From NCBI GenBank assembly GCA_035236585.1, contig CP141128.1:34578684-34642683 (forward strand): a stretch of DNA of 64,000 nt. The letters are read 5' to 3'. The position numbers were made by a program, and so were the translations under genes. The notes under the pieces were generated by a model. The model had not been told where the DNA came from. It worked only from the letters and a program-made list of their open reading frames with translations, and did not search any database. Positions 12,740-26,390 of this stretch are shown in pieces. This stretch comes from Warburgia ugandensis (Eukaryota; Streptophyta; Magnoliopsida; Canellales; Canellaceae). The stretch's first letter is position 1. Every line of letters starts with the position of its first letter.

Positions 12740-13731
12740 TGTAATGACTCCATTTTTGTAACATTAAAATCCCAAGTTAGTAATGAAAAGTTCACTTTTT
12801 GGAGATAAGGGTATTTTGGTCATTTCACTATTCACCCTGACTGGACCCAGAAATTTGGTCCTGAGAGTAGTACTCTTAGGTGTGTCTCGGAAAAAGGAAT
12901 CCAACAAGACCAAAATCACTCAAAACGGAGTTAAAATGAGCAAGTTATGGCCCTTTGAAGTTCAAGGGCAAAAGTGTAATTTACATTAAAAACGGATTTA
13001 GCCTGAGAAACACAGGGACCCATTTTGATACGGGCACCCCTCTTCTTCAACCTCCTAGAGGGTTCTAGAACAGCGGTGTTGAGGGGAGAAACCACCTCCA
13101 TTTTGGAGGTTTCTCCACCGCCATTCCATGGCGGTAAGAACCCTCTTTGAGCTCTATAAATAGAGCTCTTTGGCGCCTCCAATGGCAGCCCAAAAGCTTG
13201 GGAAAAACCCATCATGGAGAAGCAAATAAGAGGAGAAAACGTGGGAAAAAACCTGGCCACGAACCAGGAGCGTACGAGGACAAGGGAGCTAGCGTGACCA
13301 AACCAGACACAAGTAAGCACTTAAGGACATAATACGCGCGTGACAAAAGACACCCAAATATATCATTTTTCAGGACAACTCCACTCACGAGTAGAAGACG
13401 CCTTAGGAGCAAGTGAATCAAAAGGAGATAATTATATATGTAAGTAAACACTCTACTCTTTGGACATGTATTTGTATTTATTTACAGTTAGAATGTGAGC
13501 TATGACTAGATAGACCTAGGAAAAACATTTATGATTTCTGAAGTTTTTCAAAAACTACTTTGGTTGTTGTGAAAGAAAATGACACTCGGGGTTTTCAAAA
13601 TGAGTTTAAAACTAAAGATTTTTTGCTACATTGCATTGTTTTTATAAAAATGGTTTTCAAATAGGGATGCATCCCGCCTTAAGAATTAGATCTTGCATTT
13701 AAAAATGCATGGGAAAACCCAGGTCGTCACA
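12740..13731 (+). repeat. Solo LTR of a Tekay/Del-type chromovirus
   Basis: The sequence starts tgtaatgact and ends gtcgtcaca, and is flanked by perfect 5-bp duplications CACAA (12735-12739 and 13732-13736). It matches the first part of the LTR at 24481 and both ends of the LTR at 18308-19885. About 992 bp long, it shows what a complete LTR of this family can look like. A TATA box lies at 13153-13160 inside a 20-bp inverted repeat (13149-13168). Upstream are two short hairpins (arms CCTCCA at 13095-13109 and CCGCCAT at 13118-13134). Solo LTRs arise by recombination between the two LTRs of one element. Confidence 0.9.
13149..13168 (+). promoter_or_regulatory. LTR TATA box inside an inverted repeat
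   Basis: The 20 bases gagctctataaatagagctc place TATAAA between perfect 8-bp arms GAGCTCTA and TAGAGCTC. The same arrangement, one base shorter in each arm, is seen at 24882-24899 in the 3' LTR of the related element. It is probably the start region for transcripts from this LTR family; the exact start site is not visible. Confidence 0.6.
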
Positions 13732-13736
13732 CACAA

Positions 13737-15180
13737 CCAAGCATAGGACTTGGCTATTATGCCTAAATCGACAATCTATCAATGAAGACATAGGTTGTGG
13801 TCCTCCAGTTAGCTAACTTAAATGTGTATTGGTCCTTAATATGTAAGCTTATGACCCTTGCCATTTTTTTAAACCATATGATATAATATCACCTTGACCT
13901 TTCTATGGATAGTCATATCTTTCCTTTGGTTTCCTTTTTATCACTTTAAGGCTCCCATAAACTTAACCTACATCTCATTCTAGCCTATGGCATATGACTC
14001 TTAACCAAGAAATGTGATGGATAATCAAATGTTTTGTCTTTTTATTATTGACATGTAATTAGCAACCCAAATCATTGGAGATATGTACTCACTTTCACTT
14101 GATTAATAAAAACCCTTTCTAAGAGAAAATGTTTTACTATTTTCTTTATTCCTTTGCTTACTGCAAATGTATGAAGTGAGCATTTTTACTCCTATGGTGG
14201 CATGCGACCAAGTCCCATGCAACAAACCACAAATGCATTTGGTTAGGCACAACCAATTATCAATTCAAAGTTTTAGTATTGTCCTATGGGTACCTCTTTC
14301 TAACCACATCACTAAATATATTTCCAATGACTATTGAAGGCCATAAAAGAACATTATCCAAAGTCTTATCTTATTTAACACTTAATATTATAGGAGGGGT
14401 ATTCAATCCATTCAATTTAAGAAGTATTGTGCCTACATATTCATCTAGTGAATAAGATCATTCACAGCACATTATGGATGATTATTATAAAATATAATGA
14501 TTTACCAAATGAGTTACATAAATTTTATATGATTATTTCATAAATCTTTCAAAAATATATAATAATATAGAAATTTTCATGAAAACATCTAATTTGAATC
14601 TTTGACTCCCACTACTCCAATGAATTTTCATGCACAGTCATTTCTTCGACTCTACTAATCCATTTGATCTCCATCCATGAATATAGTCTCCTCTTTCTTG
14701 ATCTCCTATACTATCTAAATCATTTCTATTCTAAAAAGAAAAGAAAATTTACATCCATCATAATAAATAGAAACTTGAGAGACCAGTTGTAAGCAACTAT
14801 TCAAGTGGAATATATCACTTCATGATAGAGAGAGGGACATACATGAAAAATAAACATGGACATATTCACATTGATCCATTATTCATCACACAGATGAATC
14901 CTATTCATCACACATAAATCCACAAGGTCAATAATCAATTATTCATCCTCTATATGCATGCTTCTTCTAAAAAGTCATAACTTATCTCAATTTATATCAA
15001 ATTGAGACAATTCAAAAACCTATTTGTATTAAATGGAATGAATGATCCAATTATATAAGTCAACTAATTGAAACATTACATTGGATGTTCCATATTCACA
15101 TATAACAGTACTAACTATTCACGTATAACTACTTTTAACATGCAATTCCAATACCCATTCACAAGGATTTATCACATGAT
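13737..15180. other. AT-rich DNA, nothing recognised
   Basis: I see no gene, RNA or paired repeat in this stretch. It follows the solo LTR and probably continues the old DNA it inserted into. Codon-like order is absent and stops are frequent in all frames. Confidence 0.3.
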
Positions 15181-15227
15181 AACTGATTGGCCAAACCCTT
15201 CTTAAGTTTGTTTGCTCCTGCCTTTTT

Positions 15228-17284
<2,057 letters not shown>

Positions 17285-18307
17285 AAAAGGGGCTTTGGGT
17301 TAATGGGTTTCAATCAACTGGTCATGGAATTCATGCAATGTTGTCTAAAGTTCCAAAGCCCCTCTCATGATTCTTTATATATGTTGTCATCTCATGATCA
17401 ATCATATAAATAGACAATCTTATACTCTTAGTACCTTGTTATGTAGTATTAGCATGCCATAGTTATATAAAGTGAATTCTAAGATACAATGGAACATTAC
17501 ATTAAAGTGTCAAATGATAGGTTTGGAGGGTATACATTTCCAACACCTAAATCATTCACCTTCAATCTTTAGCACTATTCTAATGTATTAATAGTGACAT
17601 CTATATGCATGCAAATCCAAAACTACCCTACTCTTTACTTCTATAATGTGTGCCTTGAAAAGGCCTTATAATTATATATGACAACCAACATGGACCGATG
17701 AATTTTTTCAAAGTAAATCATAGTATATTTCAAGAGGCCTATGCAAAGAAATGCCAAAGTAGGGGTCACATATAAGTAGTTTCTTTATAGTGCCTCACTT
17801 TTAGGTAAGGGATTAATCAACGATTGATCTAACTCATTCATCTAATTTTTTTTAGTCCTGCAAAATATTCACCTATGACACTCTAGTCTTTAAAATTCCA
17901 AAAAAATAATAATTTAACTATTAATTTAGGTTGCACTTTAGTTCTTTTGTTAAACTCTCATCAGCTAACTAGTGGTTGGGCCCTACAGATAATAGCTTGT
18001 TATTTCTCAAAAAAAAAAAAAAAAAAGTACACTTAGTCTATGAAACTATTTATTTATGATACTTTAATACTTAAAGTTCCATAAAAACAACACTTTAGCC
18101 TTAAAATTATACACTTATGACATTTTAGTCCTAGAATTTCTAGAAAAAGAATTTAGTTCTAGGGCTAAGTAACATCCCAAGTTTTACAAACATTTATCAA
18201 TTTTAAGTTGGAAAGTAGCAAAAATTTCCTTGTTTTAGGAAACAATATTAGAGTGATAATATATATGTAACTTTGAGAAATTTATCAACTTCTTTCTGAG
18301 ACAAGAA
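17285..18307. other. AT-rich DNA with weak repeated motif
   Basis: No gene is seen. Between 17.86 and 18.16 kb three loosely similar blocks share the pattern 'tatgacactttagtccttaaaatt' in degraded form, starting near 17873, 18054 and 18115. A run of A's lies at about 18009-18026. The blocks could be a decayed minisatellite or part of an unrecognised small transposon. Confidence 0.3.
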
Positions 18308-19885
18308 TGTAATGACTCCATTTTTGTAACCTTGAAATCCCATGTTCACTTTTTGAGATAAGGGTATTTTGATCATTTCATTGTTCACCCTGACTAGACC
18401 CAGAAATTTGGTCCTTAGAATGGTACCCTTAGGTGCGTCTCGGAAAAAGGAATCCAACAAGACCAGAATCACCCAAAACAGAGTTAAAATGAGCAAGTTA
18501 TGGCCCTTTGAAGTTCAAGGGAAAAATTATAATTCAATTTAAAACGAATTGGCCTGAGAAAATAGGGACCTGTTTTGATACGGGCACCCCCTTCTTCCCA
18601 AACATACTGCATCACCGACAATCTAGAATGTCAGTGTGCAAGGGGGAAACCACTGCCATTTTGGAGCTTTCTCCACCGCCCTTTCATGGCGGTGGAAACC
18701 CCCCTCCAGAACCCTCCTTAAGTTTTTAAGTTACATGTCCTGTCTTTATGCATATATCATATAAACTTATGTTACATCCTTATGCACATGACCTGTTTAG
18801 CATGAATTGATTTCATAAATGAACTTAGCTTGCATATGAAAAATACATTGCGGATATATTGCCAAGACATGTGTTACATGCATAGACATGTTTTGAAACA
18901 GGATTCTTATATGCATGATACATGCATCGACATGTTTTGAAAAAAAAAAGGTTCTTGCCTGCTTGATAGTATATGATTTGGGCTAGTAAACTCATGGGTG
19001 CTATGCAGAGAGGTTTAGGGTGGCCTCCCAGCCTCTACCACTATAAGTGGAAAGGGTACCATGCCAAAAAGGCTTGTCCTCACTTTGATTGCTGTGGTAA
19101 ACGAGGACTACCACTAGAGATGTCACGGCACTCGTCGAAGTGTCATATGCCCCGTGGAGGCTATGACCGAAGTCCCTAGGTACCCGGGTACTACACGGCG
19201 CTGAGGTCGTGGGCATAGTGTACCCTATGTTTTTGAGGATTTACTTGCATACATATGGCATGACATGAGTATGGTCGACCATAGATCCATGAGTTGGATT
19301 CAGTTGAGCATCTTATGCATATCATAGTATATGTTTATGATATCTATGTTACTTTTGACTTAGATTATGAGATTTTTTAAGTCCTCAGTATTCTATTTTG
19401 ACAATGGCTTTTAATATCGATATTGAACATGAGTGTCCAAACATGCACATGGTTTAAAGAACATATGGTTTAAAACATAGCATGCATTGTAAACTAGTAG
19501 TGATAGACTCCTACTGAGTATAGTGTATACTCACCCAATCCTTAATATTTTTTAGATACAAGTAAACACTTAAGGATAGGATACACTCGTGATAGTGAAC
19601 ATCCAAATTAAGTACAAGTAAGTAAACCCCTACCTTATCTTTTAGTGAATGTTACTTGATTGTAATTACTCTATGTAGCTGGGGCTGTGACTAACACTTT
19701 CTTGGGAATAGAGTTCATTTAAAACTATGCCATGGCTATATGATTTGAAAATGTGTTTTGACACTCAGGGTTTTATACGAAAGATTGCTTTCCAAAAGAA
19801 AAGATTTTCATGCATTTCATATTTCTAAAGCAACAGATCTCGCCTTTTTATGAAATTTGCATCATATGAAACTCGGGTCGTCACA
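18308..19885 (+). repeat. 5' LTR of the Tekay/Del-type element
   Basis: It begins tgtaatgact and ends gtcgtcaca, immediately before the primer binding site. The first 410 bases match the solo LTR at 12740 and the 3' LTR at 24481. The last 330 bases match the end of the solo LTR loosely. The middle (about 18.72-19.55 kb), with a GC-rich block near 19.0-19.22 kb, has no counterpart in the other copies. Confidence 0.85.
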
Positions 19886-19887
19886 GT

Positions 19888-19904
19888 TGGTATCAGAGCC
19901 CGGT
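19888..19904 (+). promoter_or_regulatory. Primer binding site for initiator tRNA-Met
   Basis: tggtatcagagcccggt follows the LTR end by two bases. tggtatcagagc is the standard plant LTR-element primer site complementary to the 3' end of initiator tRNA-Met, so this marks where minus-strand DNA synthesis started. Confidence 0.9.
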
Positions 19905-20074
19905 TTGATGTTACTCACAGTCCAGTTATGAGGAGAATAACTTATAATCAAGTTTCATCCATGAAATATTAAGGGGTAATATGATAACACATACTAAGGT
20001 CTTGTGAATTACCTTGTGAATTACAGATGCTTAGAAAGAGAGTAAGCGATGCTCCATGACCTGAAGCCCCACCA

Positions 20075-21500
20075 GTGGACTCCACTGGGTTGGGCAATGA
20101 GATGGCTGAATTATTCCAGCGATTCCTACAGCATATGCAACAATACATGAGTAATCAACAAACCCAAACCCCTACCACACGAGATCCTTCCCCTGATAAA
20201 GTGATAGATAGGACTGAGGTTCAGTTAGAAAAGTCTCAGAAATTAGCTCCCTCATTCACAGGAGAAGATGAAGCATCTGTAGCTGAAAAATGGTTAATTG
20301 ATATTGAAAAGATATTTAAAGCCATGAACATAGCTGAAGAAAGAAAGGTACCCGTGGCCACATTTGTGTTTAGGGGAGAGGCTACCTTTTGGTGGGAAAC
20401 AGCGGAAAGGACTTATTTTGACCAGCAAGAAACAATAGGATGGGAAGAATTTAAAATGGTATTTAATGACAAATATTATCCTAAACACGTAAGAAAACAG
20501 AAGGAAAAAGAATTTATGGACTTAGAACAAGGAAACATGACTGTCCAACAGTATGAAAATAGATTCATCAGCCTCCGAAGATTTGCGCCACATGCTTGTG
20601 CTGATGAGGAAGATGCGGTGGAAAGATTTGTAGATGGGCTCAACCCAGGACTCAGGAACAGAGTTCTAGGTTTCCAACCTTCCACCATTGCCAAAGCCGT
20701 AGAGATGGCCTCCCTATACGAAAAAGATTATCAAAGGAATCAGGCGATAAAGGAAACTAAGAACACCAACACCATGAGAAATAAAGGAAAGAGACCATTT
20801 CAGTCATCTGGACCCAGGCCACCTTTCAAGAAGCCGTTTGAAAACAAAGGAAGAAGACCAGACTGGAAGACATGTCCTAAGTGTAACAGGAATCATTTAG
20901 GCAAACCATGTCCCACTTTCAACATCACTTGCCATACTTGTGGAGAATTAGGACATCTTGTTAGGAATTGTCCTGAAAGGAAAGTTGAAGAGCGTAAAGA
21001 AGATCAGGTTCCAAAGAGCCAAGGACATGTCTTTGCCCTCACTTCCAGTCAAGCCCAGGCTTCAAATGCAGTAGTTGAAAGTATTCTTTCTATCTATGAT
21101 ACACCTGCTAAAGTTCTATTCGATACAGGCTCCACTCATTCTTTCATATTCCTTGAGTTTGCATCAACCTTGGACATTATACCACAGGACTTGGACTTCA
21201 CTCTAGAAGTCATGACTCCTGTAGGCCAGGCACTTCCCACCTATTCTTATCTCCAGGATGTCCCCGTTTTGGTCAAAGATCATTTGCTACATGCCAATCT
21301 TAGTCACTTAGATATGAATGACTTCGACGCCATCCTAGGTATGGACTGGCTAGCCCTTCATCAAGCCTTTGTTGATTGTCGCAAAAAACGTGTCACTTTT
21401 ACCCTACCTAATGGAGACACTTTCACCCTCCAAGGAAGAAAGGATTATTCTAAAGTGTGTGTTATTTCTGCCATGAAAGCAGTTAAGCACATTGCTCAGG
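20075..21500 (+). pseudogene. gag: gag-protease region of the Tekay/Del-type element
   Basis: An open stretch of nearly 490 residues. The capsid-type retrotransposon gag domain covers roughly residues 60-220 (ATFWWETAERTYF, FNDKYYPKHVRKQKEKEF, RFVDGLNPGLR). A Lys/Arg-rich linker is followed by zinc-knuckle sequence around residues 265-305, including CHTCGELGHLVRNC (CX2CX4HX4C). From about residue 345 comes an aspartic protease with the active-site word LFDTGSTHSF and later AILGMDWL. Gag packs the element RNA into particles; the protease would process the polyprotein. It is the best preserved coding part of this fossil. Confidence 0.9.
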
Positions 21501-21689
21501 GATGTCCCTTCTTCTTGGCCAAGATTGAATCTGTCTAGAGTCCCCAACCAAAGCTAGAGGATGTTGAGGTAGTGCAAGAATTTCCTGACGTATTCCCTGA
21601 GGACTTACCAGGTCTACCCCCACTAAGAAAAATTGAGTTTACCATTGACCTTATACCTGGTACTTCCCCTATTTCCAAAGCTCCTTGCT

Positions 21690-22900
21690 GAATGGCTCCT
21701 GTAGAACTAAAAGAATTGAAGACCCAGTCACAAGAACTACTTGACAAAGGGTTCATACGGCCTAGCGCATCTTCGTGGGGAGCTCCAGTCATTTTTGTTA
21801 AGAAAAAGGATGGCTCCATGAGATTGTGTGTAGACTATCAGATGTTAAATAGGGTCACCATTAAGAATAATTACCCCCTTCCCCAAATTGATGATCTTTT
21901 CGATCAACTTCAGTCAGCCAGAGTCTTCTCTAAGATTTATCTACGATCCGGCTACCATCAACTTCGAGTTAGAGAAGAAGATATCCCCAAGATAGCCTTC
22001 AGGACTCGATACGACCATTATGAATTCAGAGTGATGTCCTTTGGTTTAACTAATGCTCCAGCCGCGTTTATGGACCTCATGAATATGGTATTCAAGGAGT
22101 ACTTAAGCAAATTCATCATAGTGTTTGTGGATGATATCTTGATATATTCAGAAACTCCTGAAGACCATAAGGAACATCTAAGGATAACATTAAGCACCCT
22201 ACGAGCACACAAGTTATATGCAAAATTCAGTAAGTGTGAGTTTTGGCTAGAAAAGGTTAATTTCTTAGGACACATTATTTCTCAGGCATAGCAGTCGACC
22301 CCACTAAGGTTGAATCAGTACAGAAATGGGAAAGACCTAAGACAGTCACAAAAATAAGAAGCTTCTTAGGACTTGCCGGATATTACAGGAGATTCATCGA
22401 GGGTTTTTAACGAATTGCTTTACCTTTAACTAAGTTGACCAGGAAACACACAAGATTTGAATGGACTCATAAATGTGAGGAAAGCTTCCAAGAACTAAAG
22501 AGAAGGTTAACTACAGCACCTATCCTTACCTTACCTTCAGGAAGTGGCGGATTTGAGATATACAATGATGCCTCACAACGAGGACTAGGATGCGTACTTA
22601 TGCAACATGGGAAGGTAATTGCTTATGCTTCTCGGCAACTCAAGAAGCATGAAGTCAATTACCCGACCCATGACTTGGAATTAGCGGTCATAGTCTTTGC
22701 CTTGCAAATCTTGAGACATTATCTATATGGGGAAAAGTTTGAAGTTTTCACAAATCATAAGAGTCTTAAATATATCTTTTCCCAACAAGACTTAAACATG
22801 CGACAAAGAAGATGGATGGAATACTTAAAAGAGTATGACTTCTCCATTTATTATCACCCTGGAAAAGCTAATGTGGTAGCTGATGCATTAAGTAGAAAAA
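21690..22900 (+). pseudogene. pol: Reverse transcriptase and RNase H region
   Basis: Reverse transcriptase shows [44 protein letters not shown] and [15 protein letters not shown]. The catalytic FVDDILIYS lies near 22.12-22.15 kb. RNase H follows with [37 protein letters not shown] and ends in [16 protein letters not shown] near 22.85-22.90 kb. These are the standard Ty3/gypsy blocks in the standard order. The region is broken and cannot be read as one protein. Confidence 0.9.
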
Positions 22901-23159
22901 CCCAAGGGATGTGTGCAAGTTTATTTACTAAGAAATGGAAGCTATTACAATAAGTAATAACGTGGAAACCAGACATAAGTAAGCGTAAGATCATTATGGC
23001 AGGTCTAACAATAAAGTCAGCTGTTAATGAAAAGGTTAAACAAGCACAGCAAGGGGATCCGGACATACAAGCTTTAATAGGAAAACCAGGGTTTACTAAA
23101 GGGAAAGATGGTAGTGTTTACATGCAAGGAAGATTCGTGGTACCAACTAATGAAGAATT

Positions 23160-24150
23160 AAGACAAGAAATCTTAAAAGAGGCACATCATTCTAAGTATA
23201 TTATACACCGGGGAGGAACTAAGATGTATCAAGACTTAAAGAGACAATATTGGTGGGATGGTATGAAAAGAGACATAGGGGAATTTGTGGCAAAGTGTCT
23301 AACATGTCAACAAGTAAAGGCCGAACATCAAAGACCTGCGGGATTGTTACAACCCCTTGAGTTACCTGAATGGAAATGAGATCATATTACCATGGGCTTC
23401 ATCGTAGGGTTACCCAGGAGCTCTAAAGGTCATGACATGATCTGGGTAATTGTTGATAGATTGACTAAGACAGCCCATTTCCTTCCTATACGCCATACCC
23501 AATCCACTGACAGCCTATCTCAGCTATACATCAAAGAGATAGTGAGTTTACATGGCATACCCCTTAGTATCACTTCAGATAGGGATAGCCACTTCACTTC
23601 ACAACTCTGGAAGTCCGTCTAAAAATCCTTAGGATCTTCCTTGAACTTTAGCACAGCCTTTCATCCATAGACCGATGGACAGTCAGAGCGCACGATCCAG
23701 ATAGTCGAAGATATGCTGCGAGCTTGTGCCCTCGATTGGAAGCAGTGCTGGGATGAAAACCTGCCGCTAATGGAGTTCGCATACAACAACAGCTTTCAGT
23801 CGAGCATTGGCATGGCTCCTTACAAGGCGCTCTATGGGAGACCTTGTCGATCACCCACCAGTTGGAGTGAAGTTGGAGAGTCTAGGTTGCTACAGTCCGA
23901 GCTAGTGGAGCAATGCGCCAAGAAGGTCAAACTCATAAAGAAACGCCTCCTCACAGCTCAAAGCCGGCAAAAGAGCTATGCTGATCAAAGGAGAGGACCA
24001 TTAGAATTCGACATAGGAGAGCACATTTTCCTGAAGATATCTCCCACTAAAGGAGTTATGTGGTTCGGTATCAAAGGCAAGCTTAGTCCGCGTTACATAG
24101 GACCTTTTGAAATCCTAGAGAAAGTAGGAAAAGTGGCCTATAGGATCGCA
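23160..24150 (+). pseudogene. pol: Integrase region
   Basis: The zinc-binding HHCC module is seen near 23.18-23.32 kb (HHSKYIIHRGGTKMYQDL and CLTCQQVKAEHQRP). The catalytic core follows with [13 protein letters not shown] and [15 protein letters not shown]. The C-terminal part has FAYNNSFQSSIGMAPYKALY, then the GPF-type block RYIGPFEILEKVGKVAYRIA near 24.1 kb. Base composition becomes more GC-rich after about 23.65 kb than in the preceding pol. Confidence 0.88.
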
Positions 24151-24269
24151 CTACCCCCTTAGCTATCTGAAGTGCATAACGTATTCCATATATCTATGCT
24201 AAGGAGGTACATGCCTAACCCTGCTCATGTCATCACCCAGGTACCCATAGAGTTGAGGGAGGATCTCAA

Positions 24270-24430
24270 GCTAGAGACGAGACCAATTGAGATTCTAGAT
24301 TGTAAGAGTAAGAAGCTGTGGAACAAAGACATATACTTAGTCAAAATTTTGTGGAGAAATGCGCACATGGAAGAAGAGACTTGGGAACCGGAGTCAGAAA
24401 TGCGAGAAAAATACCCCGAAATCTTTTGAC
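24270..24430 (+). pseudogene. C-terminal chromodomain
   Basis: The end of pol carries a chromodomain with ILWRNAHMEEETWEPESEMR before the terminal YPEIF. Such domains at the integrase C-terminus define chromoviruses and are thought to steer insertion to marked chromatin. It lies 40 bases before the polypurine tract. Confidence 0.85.
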
Positions 24431-24467
24431 TATATATATTGTAGAATTTCGGGGGCAAAATTCCCTT

Positions 24468-24480
24468 AAGGGGGTAAGAA
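24468..24480 (+). promoter_or_regulatory. Polypurine tract
   Basis: aagggggtaagaa sits directly before the 3' LTR start (tgtaataact). This is the expected position and composition for the primer of plus-strand DNA synthesis. Confidence 0.8.
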
Positions 24481-25290
24481 TGTAATAACTCCATTTTTGT
24501 AACCTTGAAATCCCATGTTCACTTTTTGAGATAAGGGTATTTTGGTCATTTTACTATTCACCCTGACTAGACCCAAAAATTTGGTCCTTAGAATGGTACC
24601 CTTAGGTGCTTCTCAGAAAAAGGAATCCAACAAGACCAAAATCACTCAAAACGGAGTTAAAATGAGCAAGTTATGGCCCTTTGAAGTTCAAGGGCAAATT
24701 TGTAATTCAATTTAAAACGAATAGGCCTGAGAAAACAGGGACCCGTTTTGATACGGGCACCCCGTTCTTCCCAAACGTACTACATCACCGTCGGTGTGCA
24801 GGGGGGAAACTACCGCCATTCTGGAGGTTTCTCCGCCTTCCCTTCCATGGCGGTGGAAACCCCCCTCTAGAACCCTCCTTAAGCTCTATAAATAGAGCTC
24901 TTGCGCGCCTCCAATGACAGCCCAAAACACTGGGAAAAACCAATCTTTGAGTTGCAGGCAAGAGGAGAAAACGTGAAAAATACCCAGCCACAAACCAAGT
25001 ACGCCTTAAACAACTCCAAACCCATCTCCCCCTCAGTCTTAGGTTGAATTTTCCTAAGTTTTTGCATGAGAAACCATGCAAAACGGGGCTCTAGGGAGCC
25101 ACAACAGACCCAGGGTAGGTGCCTAGGATGTTCTGGTTCAACAGGGTCAAACCAGGGAGTCCTCGTCACCACAGAACCAAAACGCACCCAGTGCGTTAAA
25201 GGAAAACCGATGGGCTTGTCCGTGGACGCGCCCGCAAATGAAAAAAAGGAGCGAAGGCACGGTGCGTCGGTGAACGCGCCCTGTGGGTAT
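24481..25290 (+). repeat. 3' LTR of the Tekay/Del-type element, partial
   Basis: It matches the start of the LTRs at 12740 and 18308 for several hundred bases and carries the TATA box within an inverted repeat at 24882-24899. After about 24.95 kb it no longer follows either relative. No LTR end of the gtcgtcaca kind is found downstream, so the right limit near 25290 is approximate and the copy is incomplete. Confidence 0.7.
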
Positions 25291-25984
25291 TTAATACTTT
25301 AATACTCTAATGGTCCTTCTTTGGTTAGTAGCTTCTTTACCTCAGTCTAGGTCATTCCTTTCATGTAGTATTTCTTTTTATTACTTGAGTTTATTTACTT
25401 AGTTATGTCCCCTAAGTCACTCTTATAAGCTAGGGGAGTATGAACTTGACTAGGTTCCTAGATTAAGATACCCTTGATGTCATGTTATCACCATGCCTTG
25501 ATTAGTCTTTTTGTAGCATTAATCATGTAGCTCATAAGGTTTAACAATTTCCCCTTTTTTACTAGTCTATTTATAGTGTTGATAGTCATAGTTAACCTAA
25601 ATTTAGATGCTATATGTGACTAAATGTTCATCTCACTATAATTAGTTTCATAGGAACGTAATTACCAAGAGTTAGATGCAACAAGTTGTGTATCTTCCCA
25701 GTTTAGGTTCATAGCCTTATAGTCCTATTTCCCTTTTTTATCATTCTACCCTAAATTTATAGGTAGACAATTTTTGTATGTCAATTAGTGAGGGTTTGAT
25801 AACTGAAGGTTCACATGTATAGCTTCATATCATAGGGGTAATAAGGGCACAATTTGGCCCTAGGTCCTCATTTTTCTTAAGTATATGGGCATGACCACGT
25901 GAGTGTCACACTTTAGTTATGTCCATAGGAATGTAAATTACAAAGACTTACTTGGTAACTAAGTGTCCTGGGATAAGATCCATT
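25291..25984. other. AT-rich DNA, nothing recognised
   Basis: I see no gene or paired repeat here. It lies between the incomplete 3' LTR and a degenerate minisatellite. Confidence 0.3.
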
Positions 25985-26390
25985 AAGCATAGGGGGATTA
26001 AGGCATAGATGACTAAGGCATACATGATTAAGGCTTAGATGATTGAGGCATAGGAGACTAATGTCATAGGAAACTATGTCATAGGGGATTATGTTATTAG
26101 GAACTAAGGAATGATACTAAGCCAATGAAGACCAACATGTAAGAAATCAGGATATAAATGACTAAGTCTTAGAAGACTAAGGCTTAGGTAACTAAGTCAT
26201 GGGTGATTCAAGGCTTGATTTGGTTAAAGCATATGGAATTAAGAGATAAGGGACTATGCCATGGGAACTACGTCATAAGAGTCTAAATCATTGGAGGTGA
26301 GCCTAATTCATTAGAGGTCAAGGCATAGGAGCCTAAGTCTTAGGTGACTAAGCTTATAGGGGAGTGAGTTGAAGGAGACTAAAGCTTAAG
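25985..26390. repeat. Degenerate minisatellite, unit about 14-15 bp
   Basis: Variants of 'gactaaggcatagat' recur head to tail: gattaaggcatagat, gactaaggcatacat, gattaaggcttagat, gattgaggcatagga, and onward to about 26390 with growing spacing and drift. At least 15 recognisable copies are present. It is an old tandem array, strand-biased toward purines, and not coding. Confidence 0.75.

Larger units (their letters stand above)
18308..25290 (+). mobile_element. Broken Tekay/Del-type chromovirus (Ty3/gypsy)
   Basis: The 5' LTR is 18308-19885, the primer site is at 19888, the polypurine tract at 24468-24480 and a partial 3' LTR starts at 24481. Between them the order is gag, protease, reverse transcriptase, RNase H, integrase, chromodomain, all on the plus strand and all recognisable. 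The C-terminal chromodomain puts it among the chromoviruses, and the gag zinc-finger wording and LTR style suggest Tekay/Del. The coding region is a fossil with about half a dozen breaks. The two LTRs differ in content and the 3' LTR lacks a recognisable end, so no target duplication can be read. The solo LTR at 12740 belongs to the same family. Confidence 0.9.

Noticed and set aside
12931-13320. 129-residue minus-strand open frame in the solo LTR
   Set aside because: It lies wholly in LTR promoter sequence and has no counterpart with protein-like conservation in the related LTRs.
18009-18026. Poly-A run as a LINE or retrogene tail
   Set aside because: No LINE-like or spliced-gene sequence precedes it and no flanking duplication was seen.
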